A stretch of DNA of 64,000 nucleotides from Prorocentrum cordatum (GCA_963575745.1 CAUYUJ010015014.1:7501-71500); one strand, 5' to 3'; numbered from the stretch's first letter, positions 1-11,580 are shown. A program made the numbers and translations. Notes: a model not told the origin generated them from the sequence alone.

Positions 1-2674
1 GATTTGTCATGTGAGTGAACCACTGTCAGGTGGAGGACCATCGGAACATGCACGGATCCAGATTGGTCCGCGGGGCAGATGAGGAACAGGGGGTTCACCG
101 TGAAAGGCGTGGCCGACGCGGCGAAACGATTGGAGCGTGAATTGACGTGCGTGGCGTACGGTGCAGTTTGTTCGGACACGGAGCATGTTGAGAAATAACA
201 GGTGGAACATCAGCGAACGACGAAGGGCCACAGAGTGGTGAGTGGAACGTGTTCAGAGAAGGGAGTGCTTGATGAAAAGATACGGTGGAGAGTTGACGAG
301 CGCGGCGTGTTCGAATAAGTTTCCGCGACAGGGGCACTTCCACCCCAAACAGGAAGAACACGATTTCCAGAATCATGCGCGAGTGGCGCGCGCAGGCTGC
401 AACGAACTCGGGCTCACGGCGTGCAGCTGGCAATCGTATCAACGCAGTGGCCCGTGTAAACAACAATTTCCGAAGTCTGCGTTTTCCGTGGCAGGGGGCA
501 ACGTCGTGCGCGCCGACAAAATGGCGCCTTAAGAAGGTAAAAATCGTGCAAAGGTTGCCTGTTCTGGTGATCATCAGCGATATCGAGTCTGCAATGGCGC
601 TGCGCTTACCGAGCTCCTTGGAAAGAGGCAAGGATGGGGATAGAGCGAGGAGGGGGACGACGAATACGTGAATGAGAAGAATGAGATGGAGGAGGAGAAT
701 GAAGAGAAGGGGGGAAAGATGATGGGAGACAAAGCAGTAATGTAATCCACTGACAGAAGTGGTACGATTATGCCCCGGTGATGGACCAGAGGGTTTTTGA
801 ATGCACCTGACGGACGTCGGCCCATCCCGCCACCATACCCATTCTTGCGTGTCAGAAGCATCTTGGATGCCTCTTGGGGTCCCTTCGTCTGCAGACGCCT
901 GGAGACCCGCAAAGGGCCAGCGGACTCCAGATATCCCAGCTGGCGCAGAGATGCGTGAGAGCATCGACGTGAGGACGATTGCGTTCTTCTAACCGCGCCG
1001 CCAGCCACCATGGATCACGAGGGCTGCTCAAGGCACACCAGGGCAATACCGACTGGGAGCTGGCTGTCGTCCTGTGGACTGGCACTGCAGCGCCTCTGGG
1101 ATACATGTTCGGCTCCCTACTCGCCAAGCCTGGCAAAAGCTGACGCGACGGCTGAGCTCGTGATGCCCGGTCACAGACAGACTTGTGCCAAGAACATCGT
1201 GACATGTGCGCGGCGTTCTATAAAGAAATAATGTGTCGTCCGCCTAGGCCCTGGGCTGTCACATGATCTGTTTTACCGCCAGCAGCTCTGAGTAGCGAAC
1301 GGCACACTCAGGATCGCCCAGACTACTTGAATATGTTGCACTTCTAACCCCTGAGTTCCTCAAGACTATAACATGTGGCACGGTCGTTGACATGGGACAC
1401 ACCGCCCCTCCTGTGAAGATATTGCTATGGCATCTGACAGCCGGTTACCCCCTGATTGCCCAGAGGGCCGCAAAAGATCGAATCGGGATGTTGTTTGGTT
1501 TCCGAGCTGTTGAAGTAATTGTGCAAAAGTTGTTCTTGGCATTTTCAGACCTGGTGGGGTGTCTTCGAGTCGTTCTGGAGATTCCAGCAGCCGTATTGGT
1601 CGGCCCTGGTGGCACGAGGGGGATGACGATAGTGGCGCAGACGGGAATGTGATGCAAAGATAGCCACCTTCTGCAGTGGATGGGTATGGGCAGGCTTTTT
1701 TTGGAGTGCCAGTTCTAAATCGTTGTTGCGCCCCGAGTGCCAGGTTTGATGTTCTCGTCCGCGGCGTTCCCTTCATCGTCCACCAATTTCGTCGGTTTTC
1801 ATCTCCTTCCTATTCCTCCTCCCTCCGTCAAATCCCTGTACAGTTGTTAGACAGTGCATCGTGGACCACGCCAGATTTGCATTTGAGCCATGGCACATGG
1901 GTTGCACAGCACCAGCGCGGAGCGGGCTCGCAGCCGATGTATGTTCAGCTCTTACTCGCAGGTAGTCTGGACGTCTGTGTTTCCTGATGCTCCTCGTCAT
2001 CATCTTGCTCCCTCCACCCTCGTCTCCACCCCCCTCTATTTTCTGTCCTCCTCGACCTCGCCCCCCTCTGATTTTCCACCAGCCCTTCCCCACCGCGTGC
2101 CCTGCATTGTCGTCTTCTTTCTCGCCCTCCTTCACCAGCGACCGACGCATTTCGAATCGCCTCCGCCGCACGTGTGGCCCAGCAGCACGTGCCTACAGTG
2201 GAAACGTGTGCCAAGAAACATCTTGCTTGCCCCCAGGGGGGGCACACTGGATCTTCTATGGAAAGCGTGACGGTCCCACACCAACAATCAATGCACGTCC
2301 CATGGTCTCAGGCTTGGGTTTCTTGTGGAAGGTTTCTAGTGGTCCAGCTCCGACTGTACCCAGGGATAACGTTAGGGTTGGAGCACTCAGGGGGGATGCA
2401 TTGACCCCCGGCCGCTTGTTGATTGCCCATGGGGGCCCGATGATCCACCCCCCATGCACGTGCGGATTTGCTCTCTGGGGCATCTCGCCGATCTGTCGGA
2501 GATGTCTTGCCGATTCCAGGTCCTACTGTAGATCACGCGGGCAGGCCCTCTTGCTGCGCTTCTGCGGGCCACGCGCTCTCTGATCGGCGCGGACACGCCT
2601 CCTTTCGCCGGGCTGCTTCGGGTCTTTCTTCCTGTGCCTTGGGCTTCGGGCGGACGTTCTCGGATCGAGGCTAG
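1..2674. other. no recognisable gene
   Basis: This stretch holds only short overlapping open frames on both strands, with no domain, motif or exon-like segment that I recognise. It is less repetitive than the rest of the window. Exons of an intron-rich gene could be hidden here, because dinoflagellate exons can be under 100 bp, but nothing in the translations supports one. Confidence 0.5.
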
Positions 2675-2675
2675 G

Positions 2676-2740
2676 TGGAGGAGGAGGAGGAGGAGGAGGA
2701 GGAGGAGGAGGAGGAGGAGGGGGAGGAGGAGGAGGAGGGG
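2676..2740. repeat. (GGA)n microsatellite
   Basis: About 65 bp of nearly pure GGA trinucleotide, interrupted by a few extra G. It creates artificial poly-Glu and poly-Ser/Pro frames on the two strands. Confidence 0.9.
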
Positions 2741-2843
2741 CGCGCCCTGCTCCGGCGCACCCTGCACTCTCCTTCTCTCCGGCCTCTGCTCGTCGGCCCT
2801 CCCTTTCTGAGGACCCAGCGATTTTTGTCGGGCGAAGAGAATT

Positions 2844-2979
2844 TTGCACATGCACCGATCCTGGCAAGGCCCATCCTTGTCCCAGGATCGGTGCATATGC
2901 ATTCCTGGCCAAGGTAGGAGGGCGTATGCACCGATCCTGGGCTCAGGATGGGCCTGGCCAGAATCGGTGTATGTGCATA
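2844..2979. repeat. nested palindrome
   Basis: Two ~50-bp units (about 2846-2900 and 2923-2978) are inverted copies of each other. Each unit is itself an inverted repeat built on CACCGATCCTGG and its complement CCAGGATCGGTG. The outer ends read TGCACATGCACCG and CGGTGTATGTGCA. The whole block could fold into one long hairpin or two separate ones. No target-site duplication was identified, so its origin is unclear. Confidence 0.7.
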
Positions 2980-3269
2980 GTTCTTCTTCCTGTAACTTGG
3001 CTGCCTGCTCTCCCCGCCTCCAGCTCACCCAGCGCGTTCCGCTTCTCGCAAAGTGATTATTTGTAAACGTACGAAACAAAGCATCTGTTCGCTTCGATGA
3101 GATTTATCGTACATCCCCCGCGGCGGATCCAGGCCATTTGCGAGTAGCTACTTAGCGAGTAACTAGCGGAACGCGCTCGGCTATCATAGAGAAGCACAGA
3201 ACCCGAACCCCAGTCAGACGACCCAAACCCCCACGGGCAATGAAAAAACATGACGGGGGGGTCTGGCAC

Positions 3270-3362
3270 GTTTTCGGCCTCGGGGGGCCCTTACCAGGCC
3301 TCGGGACCGTCAGAAAACGACTCAAGATGAAAAACCGGTCCAGGGGAATGGGTCGCAACCTT
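3270..3362 (+). repeat. dispersed repeat D, copy 1
   Basis: Shares with 16865-16960, 17515-17590 (reverse) and 47360-47445 a core containing GGGACCGTCA, then GATGAAAA and GGTCC. It is a short interspersed repeat of about 90 bp. No coding potential or terminal structure was recognised. Confidence 0.55.
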
Positions 3363-3736
3363 TGAGGGTCGACATTTTGAAAAAAATTGGACGTCGTGGG
3401 TCTGGGAATGGAGACGTAGCCTCATTGAGGCCCCCGTCTCCGCATGAGGAACAATCGATCTGGGCGGTTGTGCCTGGCGCATCTTCAGAAATGACCCGCC
3501 ATATCCCGAATGTGTTTGGCCCTCCTCACTTGTGCCCCCTCCCCAAGAGTTGAGGACACTTGTATTGCTTATCCAGCTCGCACGTGGGGGCGCCCCGGAC
3601 CAAGCCCTGCCTTCGAGCACCGACGGAGTTGGCGCCTCTTCCTCTTCCTCCGGTGGGCGGAAGCTGGGGGAGGCGACGAGAGGGCGGCTCCGCGGCTTGG
3701 GGGGCTTGCGGGAGCACCAGACGCGCCCCTACGATG

Positions 3737-3753
3737 GCAACATGTTTGGTGTT

Positions 3754-3784
<31 letters not shown>

Positions 3785-4830
3785 TTGCTGTTACTGTTGT
3801 TGTTAATGTTGTTGTTGTTGTTGCTGCTGTTGTTGTTGAACATTATTAATTCTAAAGAATAAGTATTGTTGGGACCCCTGGTGAACGGCCCCCCTGCGCC
3901 GCCTAGGCCGCAGCTACATTTTCATCATTTTCGTGAGGAAGCCTCAGGTAATACGATGTCATCAAGATCCGGTTGTTTTGTTGTAATCCGTTTTCCCTTG
4001 CAAAAAACACTATAAAATGACATTTCTTGTTCTAATATAATCAAATTTCAAGAATCCCTTGCAAAAAATAAGGTAAAGTGGACATTCGCGCGCGCAAGAC
4101 GAAATCCTTCCAAAAGCTTAGTGTTCGGAGCGATTTTAACATAAAAACATCAAAAAACCAATGGTTTTTCAACAAAAAAATGTCAAAATCTCATCCCGCG
4201 CGCTCTTGCGGATTCGTAGGAAACCCAACACTTTTTAAACATTTCTGTCAAACGGGCTTTTGCGAGCAACTTTTTCGAACTTCTGCGACAACGGTTGCGC
4301 ACCTGCCAGGGCCATCATCCCTGTCAAATAATACCATGCGGGACACATTCGTTTTTTCTTCGCGCGCGCACGCCGAAATCAGAAACAGAAACGGAAAAAC
4401 GTCGTATCAGACGCTAGCGCCTCACCAGCCAAAGCAGTCCATATCATTGTAGGACCTACAGACAGTACCGGCGTCGTACTGGTTTACCGTGGTTTCCTAT
4501 TCTAGCGTCAGGAACACGTTACCACCAAAAACCAGTACAGGTGTCCAGTGTTGGAACAGGGGGAAAAGTCGTATACTAAGCTAGCGTCCAGAAAATGTTA
4601 CCACAACAAGTCACTGTACCCATGCGCCAGTGTAGTAGCCACGGTCGTCCGCAGGCCACGAAGTGAAGTGTCCGAACGTCATAGGGCGGGAAGCTGGGTG
4701 TGGGTGGTGGCGAAGAGTCGTTTGGAAATTTGGTAGAGCTTGAACCGGCCCCCCCACAAAGTGGGGGTATTGCCCGCCTCCTATGAAAACCCTGGCACTG
4801 GTGAGAACGGAGTGTCCCCACGTGCTAGTA

Positions 4831-4896
<66 letters not shown>

Positions 4897-4900
4897 GAAC
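3737..4900 (+). repeat. repeat family A, copy 1
   Basis: A (TTG)n tract is followed by the junction motif GAACATTATTAATTCTAAAG, then ~950 bp of AT-richer sequence with A-runs, then a second (TTG)n tract from about 4831. The same core occurs at 5852-6868 and 19585-20790 and looks close to identical by eye over hundreds of bases. Near its right end is a C-run/G-run hairpin (CCCCCACAAAGTGGGGG, about 4750-4770). After the right (TTG)n tract the junction motif returns in diverged form (4897-4937), as if another copy began there. The insert differs strongly in base composition from its surroundings. Confidence 0.75.
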
Positions 4901-5055
4901 TCTCATTCTTGAAGAATAATTATTGTTGATCCCCCCCCACCGGTGCACATTGATTTTTTTCGATTGAAGTGCCACCCCCGGGGCTCGCACCTTGTTTTTT
5001 CTCAAGGAAAGTCTTCCTGCTCAAACTGTGCCCCTGCCCCCCGGGCTACAACAAC

Positions 5056-5475
5056 AACGGCTCCCGCCTGAGACTTCCTCAATTTTTACTCAGGACCCCC
5101 GCTCCCGCCTGAGACTTCCGCGCAATTTACTCAGGAAAGGCGCTCCCGTCTGAGACTTCCTCGCAATGTAATCAAGACCCCCGCTCCCGCTTGAGACTTC
5201 CGTGCAATTTACGTGGGAACGGCGCTCCCGCCTGAGACTTCTTCGAATTTTACTCAGGACCCCCGCTCCTGCCTGACATTTCCGCGCAATTGACTCAGGA
5301 ACGGCGCTCCCGCCTGAGACTTCCTCGCAATTTAGTGAGGACCCCCGCTCCCGCCTGAGACTTCCGTGCAATTTGCTCAGGAACGGCGCTCCCGCTTGAG
5401 ACTTCCTCGCAACTTAGTCAGGGCCCCCGCTTCCGCCCGAGATTTCCTTACAATGTACTCAGGACTGCGCTCTCG
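5056..5475. repeat. 41-bp tandem array
   Basis: About ten copies of a ~41-bp unit beginning CTCCCGCCTGAGACTTCC. Two variants alternate: one ends in a C-run, the other in GGAACGGCG or similar, giving an ~83-bp dimer period. The first part of the unit recurs on the opposite strand in the 165-bp array at 22.2-22.96 kb. Confidence 0.85.
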
Positions 5476-5851
5476 CGTGCGACGTCCTCACAAATTATTC
5501 TGGAATTGCGTTTCGGCGCTCAGGAACCACGCACGCGCCAAGGACGCCTTCACAACGTGGTATCTTCCCTCTTCCTTCGTCCTTCCCCCTCCCCTTCCTC
5601 CCACTCTCCCTCGTTCTTCCCCTCCTCCTCTTGCAGGGCCCGCGCCAATTCCAATGGCGGGCAGAGAGATGTACGCCCCCGAAGGATTGTCCGCCCGTTC
5701 CGGTTTGCCCGTACGTCTAAGCCCGCCGGCCCCAGCAAAGAGAAATAATCCCCCCGAAAGGGGTGTGATCGAAGACGAAGAGGGCGGGCATCGAGGGTGT
5801 AGGGTATACGTGTTGAATCACTCGCGGGCAAGTAAGAGCGTACAGCCTTAA
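5476..5851. other. spacer between repeats
   Basis: About 375 bp between the 41-bp array and the next family A copy. It includes a pyrimidine-rich stretch (5570-5640) and a short C-run/G-run hairpin near 5748-5765. No gene was recognised. Confidence 0.5.
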
Positions 5852-5881
5852 AATGGTTGTTGTTGTTGTTGTTGTTGTTGC

Positions 5882-5980
<99 letters not shown>

Positions 5981-5982
5981 GT

Positions 5983-6035
<53 letters not shown>

Positions 6036-6837
6036 GAACATTATTAATTCTAAAGAATAATTATTGTTGGGCCCCCTGGTGCGCGCCCCCCCCGCCCGCC
6101 TAGGCCGCAGCCACGTTTTCATCATTTTCGTGAGGAAGCCTCAGGTAATTCGAGTTGATCAAGATCCGGTTGTTTTGTTGTAATCCGGTTGTTTTGTTGT
6201 AATCCGTTTTCCCTTGCAAAAAACACTATAAAATGAAATTTCTTGTTCAAATATAATCAAATTTCAAGAATCCCTTGCAAAAAATAAGGTAAAGTGGACA
6301 TTCGCGCGCGCAAGACGAAATCCTTCCAAAAGCTTAGTGTTCGGAGCGATTTTAACATAAAAACATCAAAAAACCAATGGTTTTTCAACAAAAAAATGTC
6401 AAAATCTCATCCCGCGCGCTCTTGCGGATTCGTAGGAAACCCAACACTTTTTAAACATTTCTGTCAAACGGGCTTTTGCGAGCAACTTTTTCGAACTTCT
6501 GCGACAACGGTTGCGCACCTGCCAGGGCCATCATCCCTGTCAAATAATACCATGCGGGACACATTCGTTTTTTCTTCGCGCGCGCACGCCGAAATCTCCA
6601 AAAACCATTGGGTTCTGTGGGTGTGTACCCCACGCCAGTGTAGTAGCCACGGTCGTCCGCACGCCACGAAGTGAAGTGTCCCAACGTCATAGGGCGGGAA
6701 GCTGGGTTTGGGTGGTCGCGAAGAGTCGTTTGGATATTTGGTAGAGCTTGTAATGCCCCCCCACGAAGTGGGGGTATTGCCTGGTGTCGTATGAAAACCC
6801 TGGCACTGGGGAGAACACCACGCGTTCGGGTAAAATG

Positions 6838-6868
<31 letters not shown>
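5852..6868 (+). repeat. repeat family A, copy 2
   Basis: Begins with ~185 bp of (TTG)n, followed by the same junction motif and AT-rich core as copy 1, and ends with a short (TTG)n at 6840-6868. A duplicated segment (TCCGGTTGTTTTGTTGTAA) near 6170-6200 distinguishes it from copy 1. The hairpin near the right end (CCCCCCACGAAGTGGGGG, about 6752-6770) has a compensated position relative to copies 1 and 3. High identity to the other copies suggests recent spread. Confidence 0.75.
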
Positions 6869-7626
6869 AGTGTTTCTGTACCCCGCCATGCCGTTCGGGT
6901 GGCGCGCCCGCCGCTCCTGCACCAACGGCTCCACGGTGGTCGACGCGCTCCTCCCGCGGACTCTGCGCAGTGCGCCGTGCGTGCGGGCGCATGTGCGGGT
7001 CGCCCCCCTTTCCGCTGCCGGCGCATCCCCTGCCCTTCATCGGCGGCAGGCCCAGGGGGGAGAGCGAGCAGAGGCGGGCCTTCGCAGAAGGCTCGGAAGT
7101 CCCCCGGTCTTCTGAGACGTTTCCTTGGCCCTTTACCTGGAGGCGCAGAAGACTTCGCCGAAGGGTCGAGAGCTTCCGAGAAGTCCCGCCGCTTTTTGAG
7201 TCTGAGACGGCTTTCTCCTTCTCATTTCCCCCCCCCTTTCGGCCACGCGCAGAGGGGGGTACGGGGAGGGGGGGAGGCTGCTTAGAAGGAGGCTGCTTCT
7301 TACAAGGCGCGGGCCTTGTCTGTAGAATCATGGCTGGCGCCTTCAGAGGAGCAGCCCCCTTCGCAGAGGCCTCCCCGCCTCCCCCTGCCCCCCCTCTGCG
7401 CGCCGCCAGCCCTGGCTTGCCGCTGACTCCATCCACTGCGCAGGGCCTTCAGAGAGGGTCCCCTCGTCTTGATTTCCCTCCCAGGGATCCGACGCGGCGA
7501 CAAAACATCCAGATCCAGATCGCGCAATATCACCACCAGGGCCCTGGGCCTCATCTTCCTGTGCCGCGTCTCGAGATGGGGCTCGATCTGCGAGGGCTCC
7601 GGAGGCCCGACTCCCGGCGAAAACGC
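6869..7626. other. GC-rich spacer, no gene recognised
   Basis: GC-rich sequence with long overlapping frames on both strands that show no motif. It separates family A copy 2 from the SL relict that marks the 5' end of the retroposed gene. Confidence 0.4.
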
Positions 7627-7627
7627 C

Positions 7628-7663
7628 CGTAGCCATTTCGGCTCAAGCCATTTTGTCTCACGG
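7628..7663 (+). other. tandem spliced-leader relicts
   Basis: Positions 7628-7648 match the dinoflagellate SL (from its second base, CCGTAGCC through GGCTCAAG) with one mismatch. Immediately after, 7649-7663 matches the 3' part of the SL again (CCATTTTG...) with two mismatches. This is the known signature of an mRNA trans-spliced, retroposed, trans-spliced again using the acceptor inside the first SL, and retroposed once more. It fixes the 5' end and strand of the gene that follows. Confidence 0.85.
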
Positions 7664-7715
7664 TGGCTCTGACTGCAGCGCGCAAGCTCTCATCATTGCG
7701 TGGCTGCCCATCACC

Positions 7716-9145
7716 ATGCGGACCCCGATGTTTTTTGATTTGTGCTGTTTCACTGCGTGCTTCCAGCTCGCCTTCAGCTGTCCAGTTACGAATTCCCTGG
7801 TGAACCGCAACGCCCAGCACAATAATTTCTATGTCGACAAGTGCACGCAGGCTATAAGGGGGTTAGAGGGCTCCGAGCAGTGGACAGTCAGGTTTGATTC
7901 ATTCTCGGTCCCGGCAAGAGCATAGAGCTAGGGATCAACGAGGGCGTGCCTTTTCCAACGCCTGACGATGGTTTCTGGTTGAAGTCGTCACACGCAGTGG
8001 TCACAGATAAGACGGATACCGAGGTTTTTTTGTGGCCTCCCATTCACGTGCATCACATCGTGTGCAGGACCAATATGGCAGACGAGTGGTATGAGCAGGA
8101 TGTGTTTGAGCACCAGGCTTCTTTTTTAGACACGGCTGGCGTTACTGGCATGAACAAGCACCGCAAGCGCTACGATATACTGAATGGGACAGACGGTTGG
8201 GCAAGGTATTACCCCGCTCAGACCAGAGTCAAGTGTGGACTGCGGCTTGATGATGATCGATTGGCGGGGAAGGCTGTGGAATACAAGCTAGTGATCAATA
8301 TGGATCTTGTGATTGATGCTGATAAGCGTTACGGTTTCCGGCCGTTCAGCAACGTTTTTTGGGAAGGCACTCGTACAGGACAGATAGGGTACAACTTGGC
8401 ACCTGGAACCACTGCACTCCTCTCGAAAGAATTCCAAGCACCAGGGACAGGCTCGTTTGATCCACACAGCCTTACTTCTCATACGCATCCAGGTGCGCAG
8501 TCATTGAAGCTCATGGCGAAACGCTTGGGTGGCCAATCTTTTGCTGAGCCTCAGTGCTTGTTCACATTGCAGTATCCAGTGTTGACCGTGGAACCAGGGT
8601 GGCAAAGCCAGCTGCTGAATGTGAAGCCTGGTCCGTACGTAAGACAACCCACTTTCAATTGGAGTGAAATAGGGCTGAAATGGCTGAGTGGCAACCATTC
8701 AAAGTCAGGAATCGACGGTAACAGACCCTGTGCGTTTCAAAAGGGAGACACATTTTTTTTGGAGGCGGTTCATGCTGTTCAGAGTTTTACAACAATCACC
8801 ATGATGACGTTGCGTGGGACGGTGTTTTGGACTGAGCAGCCGCAGTGGACCTTTGCGGCAGGCCCGTTTCATCAGTCAGGGTTCTTGCGCAACCAACTAT
8901 GGGGCCAGTACAGCGTTCCTCCTGATTTGCTCGCCCAAATCCCGCAAAAAGTCGACCAAAGCGTAATGTTTGAGTTGCACTCGAGAATGCCGTTATTTCT
9001 TTGTCATCCCGACAGAATTACCGACTTCAGATACGTTGAATGTCTTCGCCGCGTTAATTACAGGCAATTGTTCAAGGCTTTCTCGGTAGACGACGTCGAC
9101 AAGACGATTCTCGCACATCGGCAGCAGAAGTCTTGCGGCCAGTGA
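7716..9145 (+). pseudogene. retroposed PHM-like secreted protein, one frameshift
   Basis: From ATG 7716 the frame gives a signal-peptide-like start (MRTPMFFDLCCFTACF) and about 60 codons, and is then lost. The downstream frame is open from 7898 to the TGA at 9145. A one-base indel between about 7898 and 7922 would join them into a ~475-residue product. Downstream, P-x-P-x-DD-G-F-W, then HVHHIV and later SHTHPGAQ, resemble the HHM and HTH copper-ligand motifs of peptidylglycine alpha-hydroxylating monooxygenase and related copper type II enzymes, in the right order and about 145 residues apart. The family assignment comes from motif recognition, not alignment. No introns are seen, and the 5' side carries tandem SL relicts. 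The break could be a true mutation or an assembly error. Confidence 0.6.
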
Positions 9146-9837
9146 GTTTGAAAAAAGAAAGAATGATCCCGACGCTCATGAGGCGTCCTCACGTTCCACG
9201 TCGGGCAACAGCTGTGCGGATGGATGCCCCTTTACCTCACAAGTTTGCACCAGTCACAATGAGGAGACACGTCAATAGGCAATGCAGCAAGGACTGCGGC
9301 ACCCCTCCTGGTGGGCATGCGTCCTACCCCAGCGGGCTGTTGCAACTCAGATATGGTTGGGATCGCGGGCGTGAGGCACGATCAGATGCTGCCAGTGAGC
9401 TCCACGCATTTCGCGTACCCCGCCGAGTCAACGCTCACTCTGCCGAATACCGTCACCTCTTTCTCGGCTACGCCGCCTTCCGTGGGGATAGGTGATGCTA
9501 GTCTCTCTTTGCTAGAGCTGGTGCGCTCGGATCTCCTGCGGTACCCTGCCCCGCGTGCTTCCTACCATCTCCCCGAGCCCCTCTTTGAGCGAACGCGTTT
9601 TTTGTCTCACGACGCGTTTTTTGTCTCAAGAGATGGCAACATGTTTGGGATCAGGGATTTCGGACTCGGCCATGTACGGCCACCCTTCCCTTGTTACCCC
9701 TATGTTTGGGCCTCCTGGGAGGCCTTCGTCGACACCGCCGGGTTCGCCTCGAAATCATGCTCAGGTTGCACCCCGGGAGAGTTCCGGAGAGTAGCGGTAT
9801 CGGTACCTCTGGATTTTCTCAACAACGGGGAACAGTC
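9146..9837. other. sequence 3' of the PHM-like retrogene
   Basis: Probably the 3' UTR and flank of the retroposed gene. Around 9594-9630 there are two tandem copies of ACGCGTTTTTTGTCTCA, which faintly recall the SL 3' half. The Ser/Thr/Pro-rich frames that follow show no recognised domain. Confidence 0.35.
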
Positions 9838-10016
9838 AATTCGCATAGCAAGGATGGTTGTCTTCCCCAAAGACCCCTTGCAGTCTTGCCTCTTCGGTCA
9901 CTTTCGGTCCATCATCGACCACTTTCGAAGGCCAGCCCCGCTCGAAGAGCCTCGGCATCGACGTGCAAAGCCCTTGCATCCTCATCGCGCATCCTTGCTG
10001 TATGGGCTGACTGTAG
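9838..10016 (+). repeat. dispersed repeat F, copy 1
   Basis: Shares an ordered set of blocks with 36680-36845 and 55440-55590: a GCATAGTAAGGATGG-like start, then CACTTTCG, CCCCGCTCG and CCCTTGCATCCTCATCG. It is about 150-180 bp long and always in + orientation here. No terminal repeats were recognised. Confidence 0.6.
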
Positions 10017-10564
10017 TTCGGTACGCGCGTGTCCCGCCTCGCTCTGCCTTTCGCCGATCGGAATCCGTGGCGAGTCGGAGGACAACTTGGCGTGCGCACC
10101 CCGTGACCCACCTGCCCAGGCTCCAGCCGCGCCCCCTTAGGGCCTTCGGGCGCAACTCCTGGGAGGTTCCATGCAGCATCGCCGCTGGGCATATCCGAGG
10201 TCAAAAGCGTGCCTGATCCGATATCATACTCCAGCCGAACCGTCAACTGGTGAGAATAATCCCCTGGGGATAATTTAGTTCGAGGTCCAAGCGGGATAAT
10301 GTTTGTTTCCCAGAGATAACGATGTTAGGATGTCTGGATCAGAGCTACGACAGGAACTTTTGATTGGATGCCACAGGTCGGCCTTTCAGCCTGCCCACCC
10401 TGTGGATTAAAACAAATTACAATGGGAAAGAGGGAGGGATGCTGTATTCTCCGGGGGGTGCGGTTCGTCCCGTTTCATTTTGTCATATCCGCCTTGATCT
10501 GGCTTAGTCGTCCTTGGCCGGATCCAGGTTAGTTCGGCTTCATGGCCCCTACAGCGGGCCTCTT
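10017..10564. other. no gene recognised
   Basis: Unique-looking sequence between repeat F copy 1 and repeat G copy 1. No coding or structural signal was identified. Confidence 0.4.
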
Positions 10565-10745
10565 GGCTTTATCAGGAGGGGAAAAATCACACAGACACCA
10601 TGAATCGTCGATCTCCAGGAATGTATGGGAACATATGGGACGTTGGGGGTGGCGTGGGGAAGACGATAACCCGGAAAGAAGGGGAAGACATGGCAAATCC
10701 TGGGAGTTGTGTCTCTTTGCTTGTGTGCCCCAGGGCCGCTTTCTT
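10565..10745 (+). repeat. dispersed repeat G, copy 1
   Basis: Matches 36510-36670, and in part 36060-36230 and 36260-36420: ATCAGGAGGG, then CACACA-, ATCGTCG, TATGGGA and GGGGAAGAC blocks, ending in CCCAGGGCC. Repeats G and F lie next to each other near 36.5-36.8 kb as well as here, which suggests a larger composite. Confidence 0.5.
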
Positions 10746-11402
10746 TGAATCGTCTTCACGAGAGCCTCTCAGAAGGTGCCTTCCAGCCCAGCCGCCTCGG
10801 CTTCGGCCTGCCAGCGCCTCCGGCCCGCGGCCGGCAGGCCGCGCACCAGAGGTCGCGTGCGTGCTTGCTGTGGCGTGGGGCCGAGTCCCGAGATCCGACG
10901 CTGCGCACAGATGAAGACGCAGCAGGACATCACGACCAGAGCCCTCGCATCGTGCACGACGATCAACGGAGAGGGAGCATCGTGCCAAGTGCTTCCCAGG
11001 GTTCTGAAGCATGTCTTCAACATGTCCTGGGCATGCAAAGCACATGTTGTACACATGTCTAAACCATTGTTCCCATATTTAAAACACAATTCTAATTCAA
11101 TGATAGGATTGATAGGTTGACCCTTGCCATGGCACCCACAACCCTAAAACCTGGACCCTATCTTTCAGAGCCATTTGTCGAGCCAGATCGATCTGTGAGT
11201 GTCCTGGAGCCCGAAACACGGCGAAAAAGAAGACCCAGTGAGTCATGTGAGTGACCCAGCTGCCTCTCGACGAAGAATGAACGCCACCAGTATAAACTTT
11301 TGGCGTTTGTTTCTTCTTCTAGCCTCGGCTGCAGCCGCCATGACCTCTTTGACTCAAGCTGCCTCGTCTCCAGCCGTTCCACTGGCCCGCTATGTTGTAT
11401 CT
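10746..11402. other. no gene recognised
   Basis: Mixed-composition sequence with a short self-similar stretch at 11008-11060 (ACATGT-rich). No coding signal was recognised. Confidence 0.35.
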
Positions 11403-11580
11403 TCGGGGTGTTTTTTCTTGTGCCTGGCGCGGGCTTGATGCGAACTCGGCGCGGATTTGGCACGGATTCGACGCAGATTCGATTTGGAGTTGACGCAGAT
11501 TGGACGAATCCGACATGGACTCGGCACATATTTGACGCGGGTAATGGCGCGACGGGACAGACAAGGCCCCCCGAAGATGA
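11403..11580 (+). repeat. ~175-bp dispersed repeat with internal 15-bp minisatellite
   Basis: Contains GTGTTTTTTCTTGTGCC followed by degenerate 14-16-bp repeats of GACGCGGATTCGRCA type, and ends in GGGACAGAC. The same structure is at 38755-38895, just upstream of the second SL relict. Confidence 0.6.

Noticed and set aside
4078-4452. ~125-codon frame repeated in family A copies
   Set aside because: It lacks an ATG at the same place, copy 3 shifts the frame, and there is no protein-like pattern; the conservation is that of the DNA repeat.
5056-5475. CRISPR-like regular repeats
   Set aside because: Units are contiguous with no unique spacers, in a eukaryotic context; this is a tandem array.
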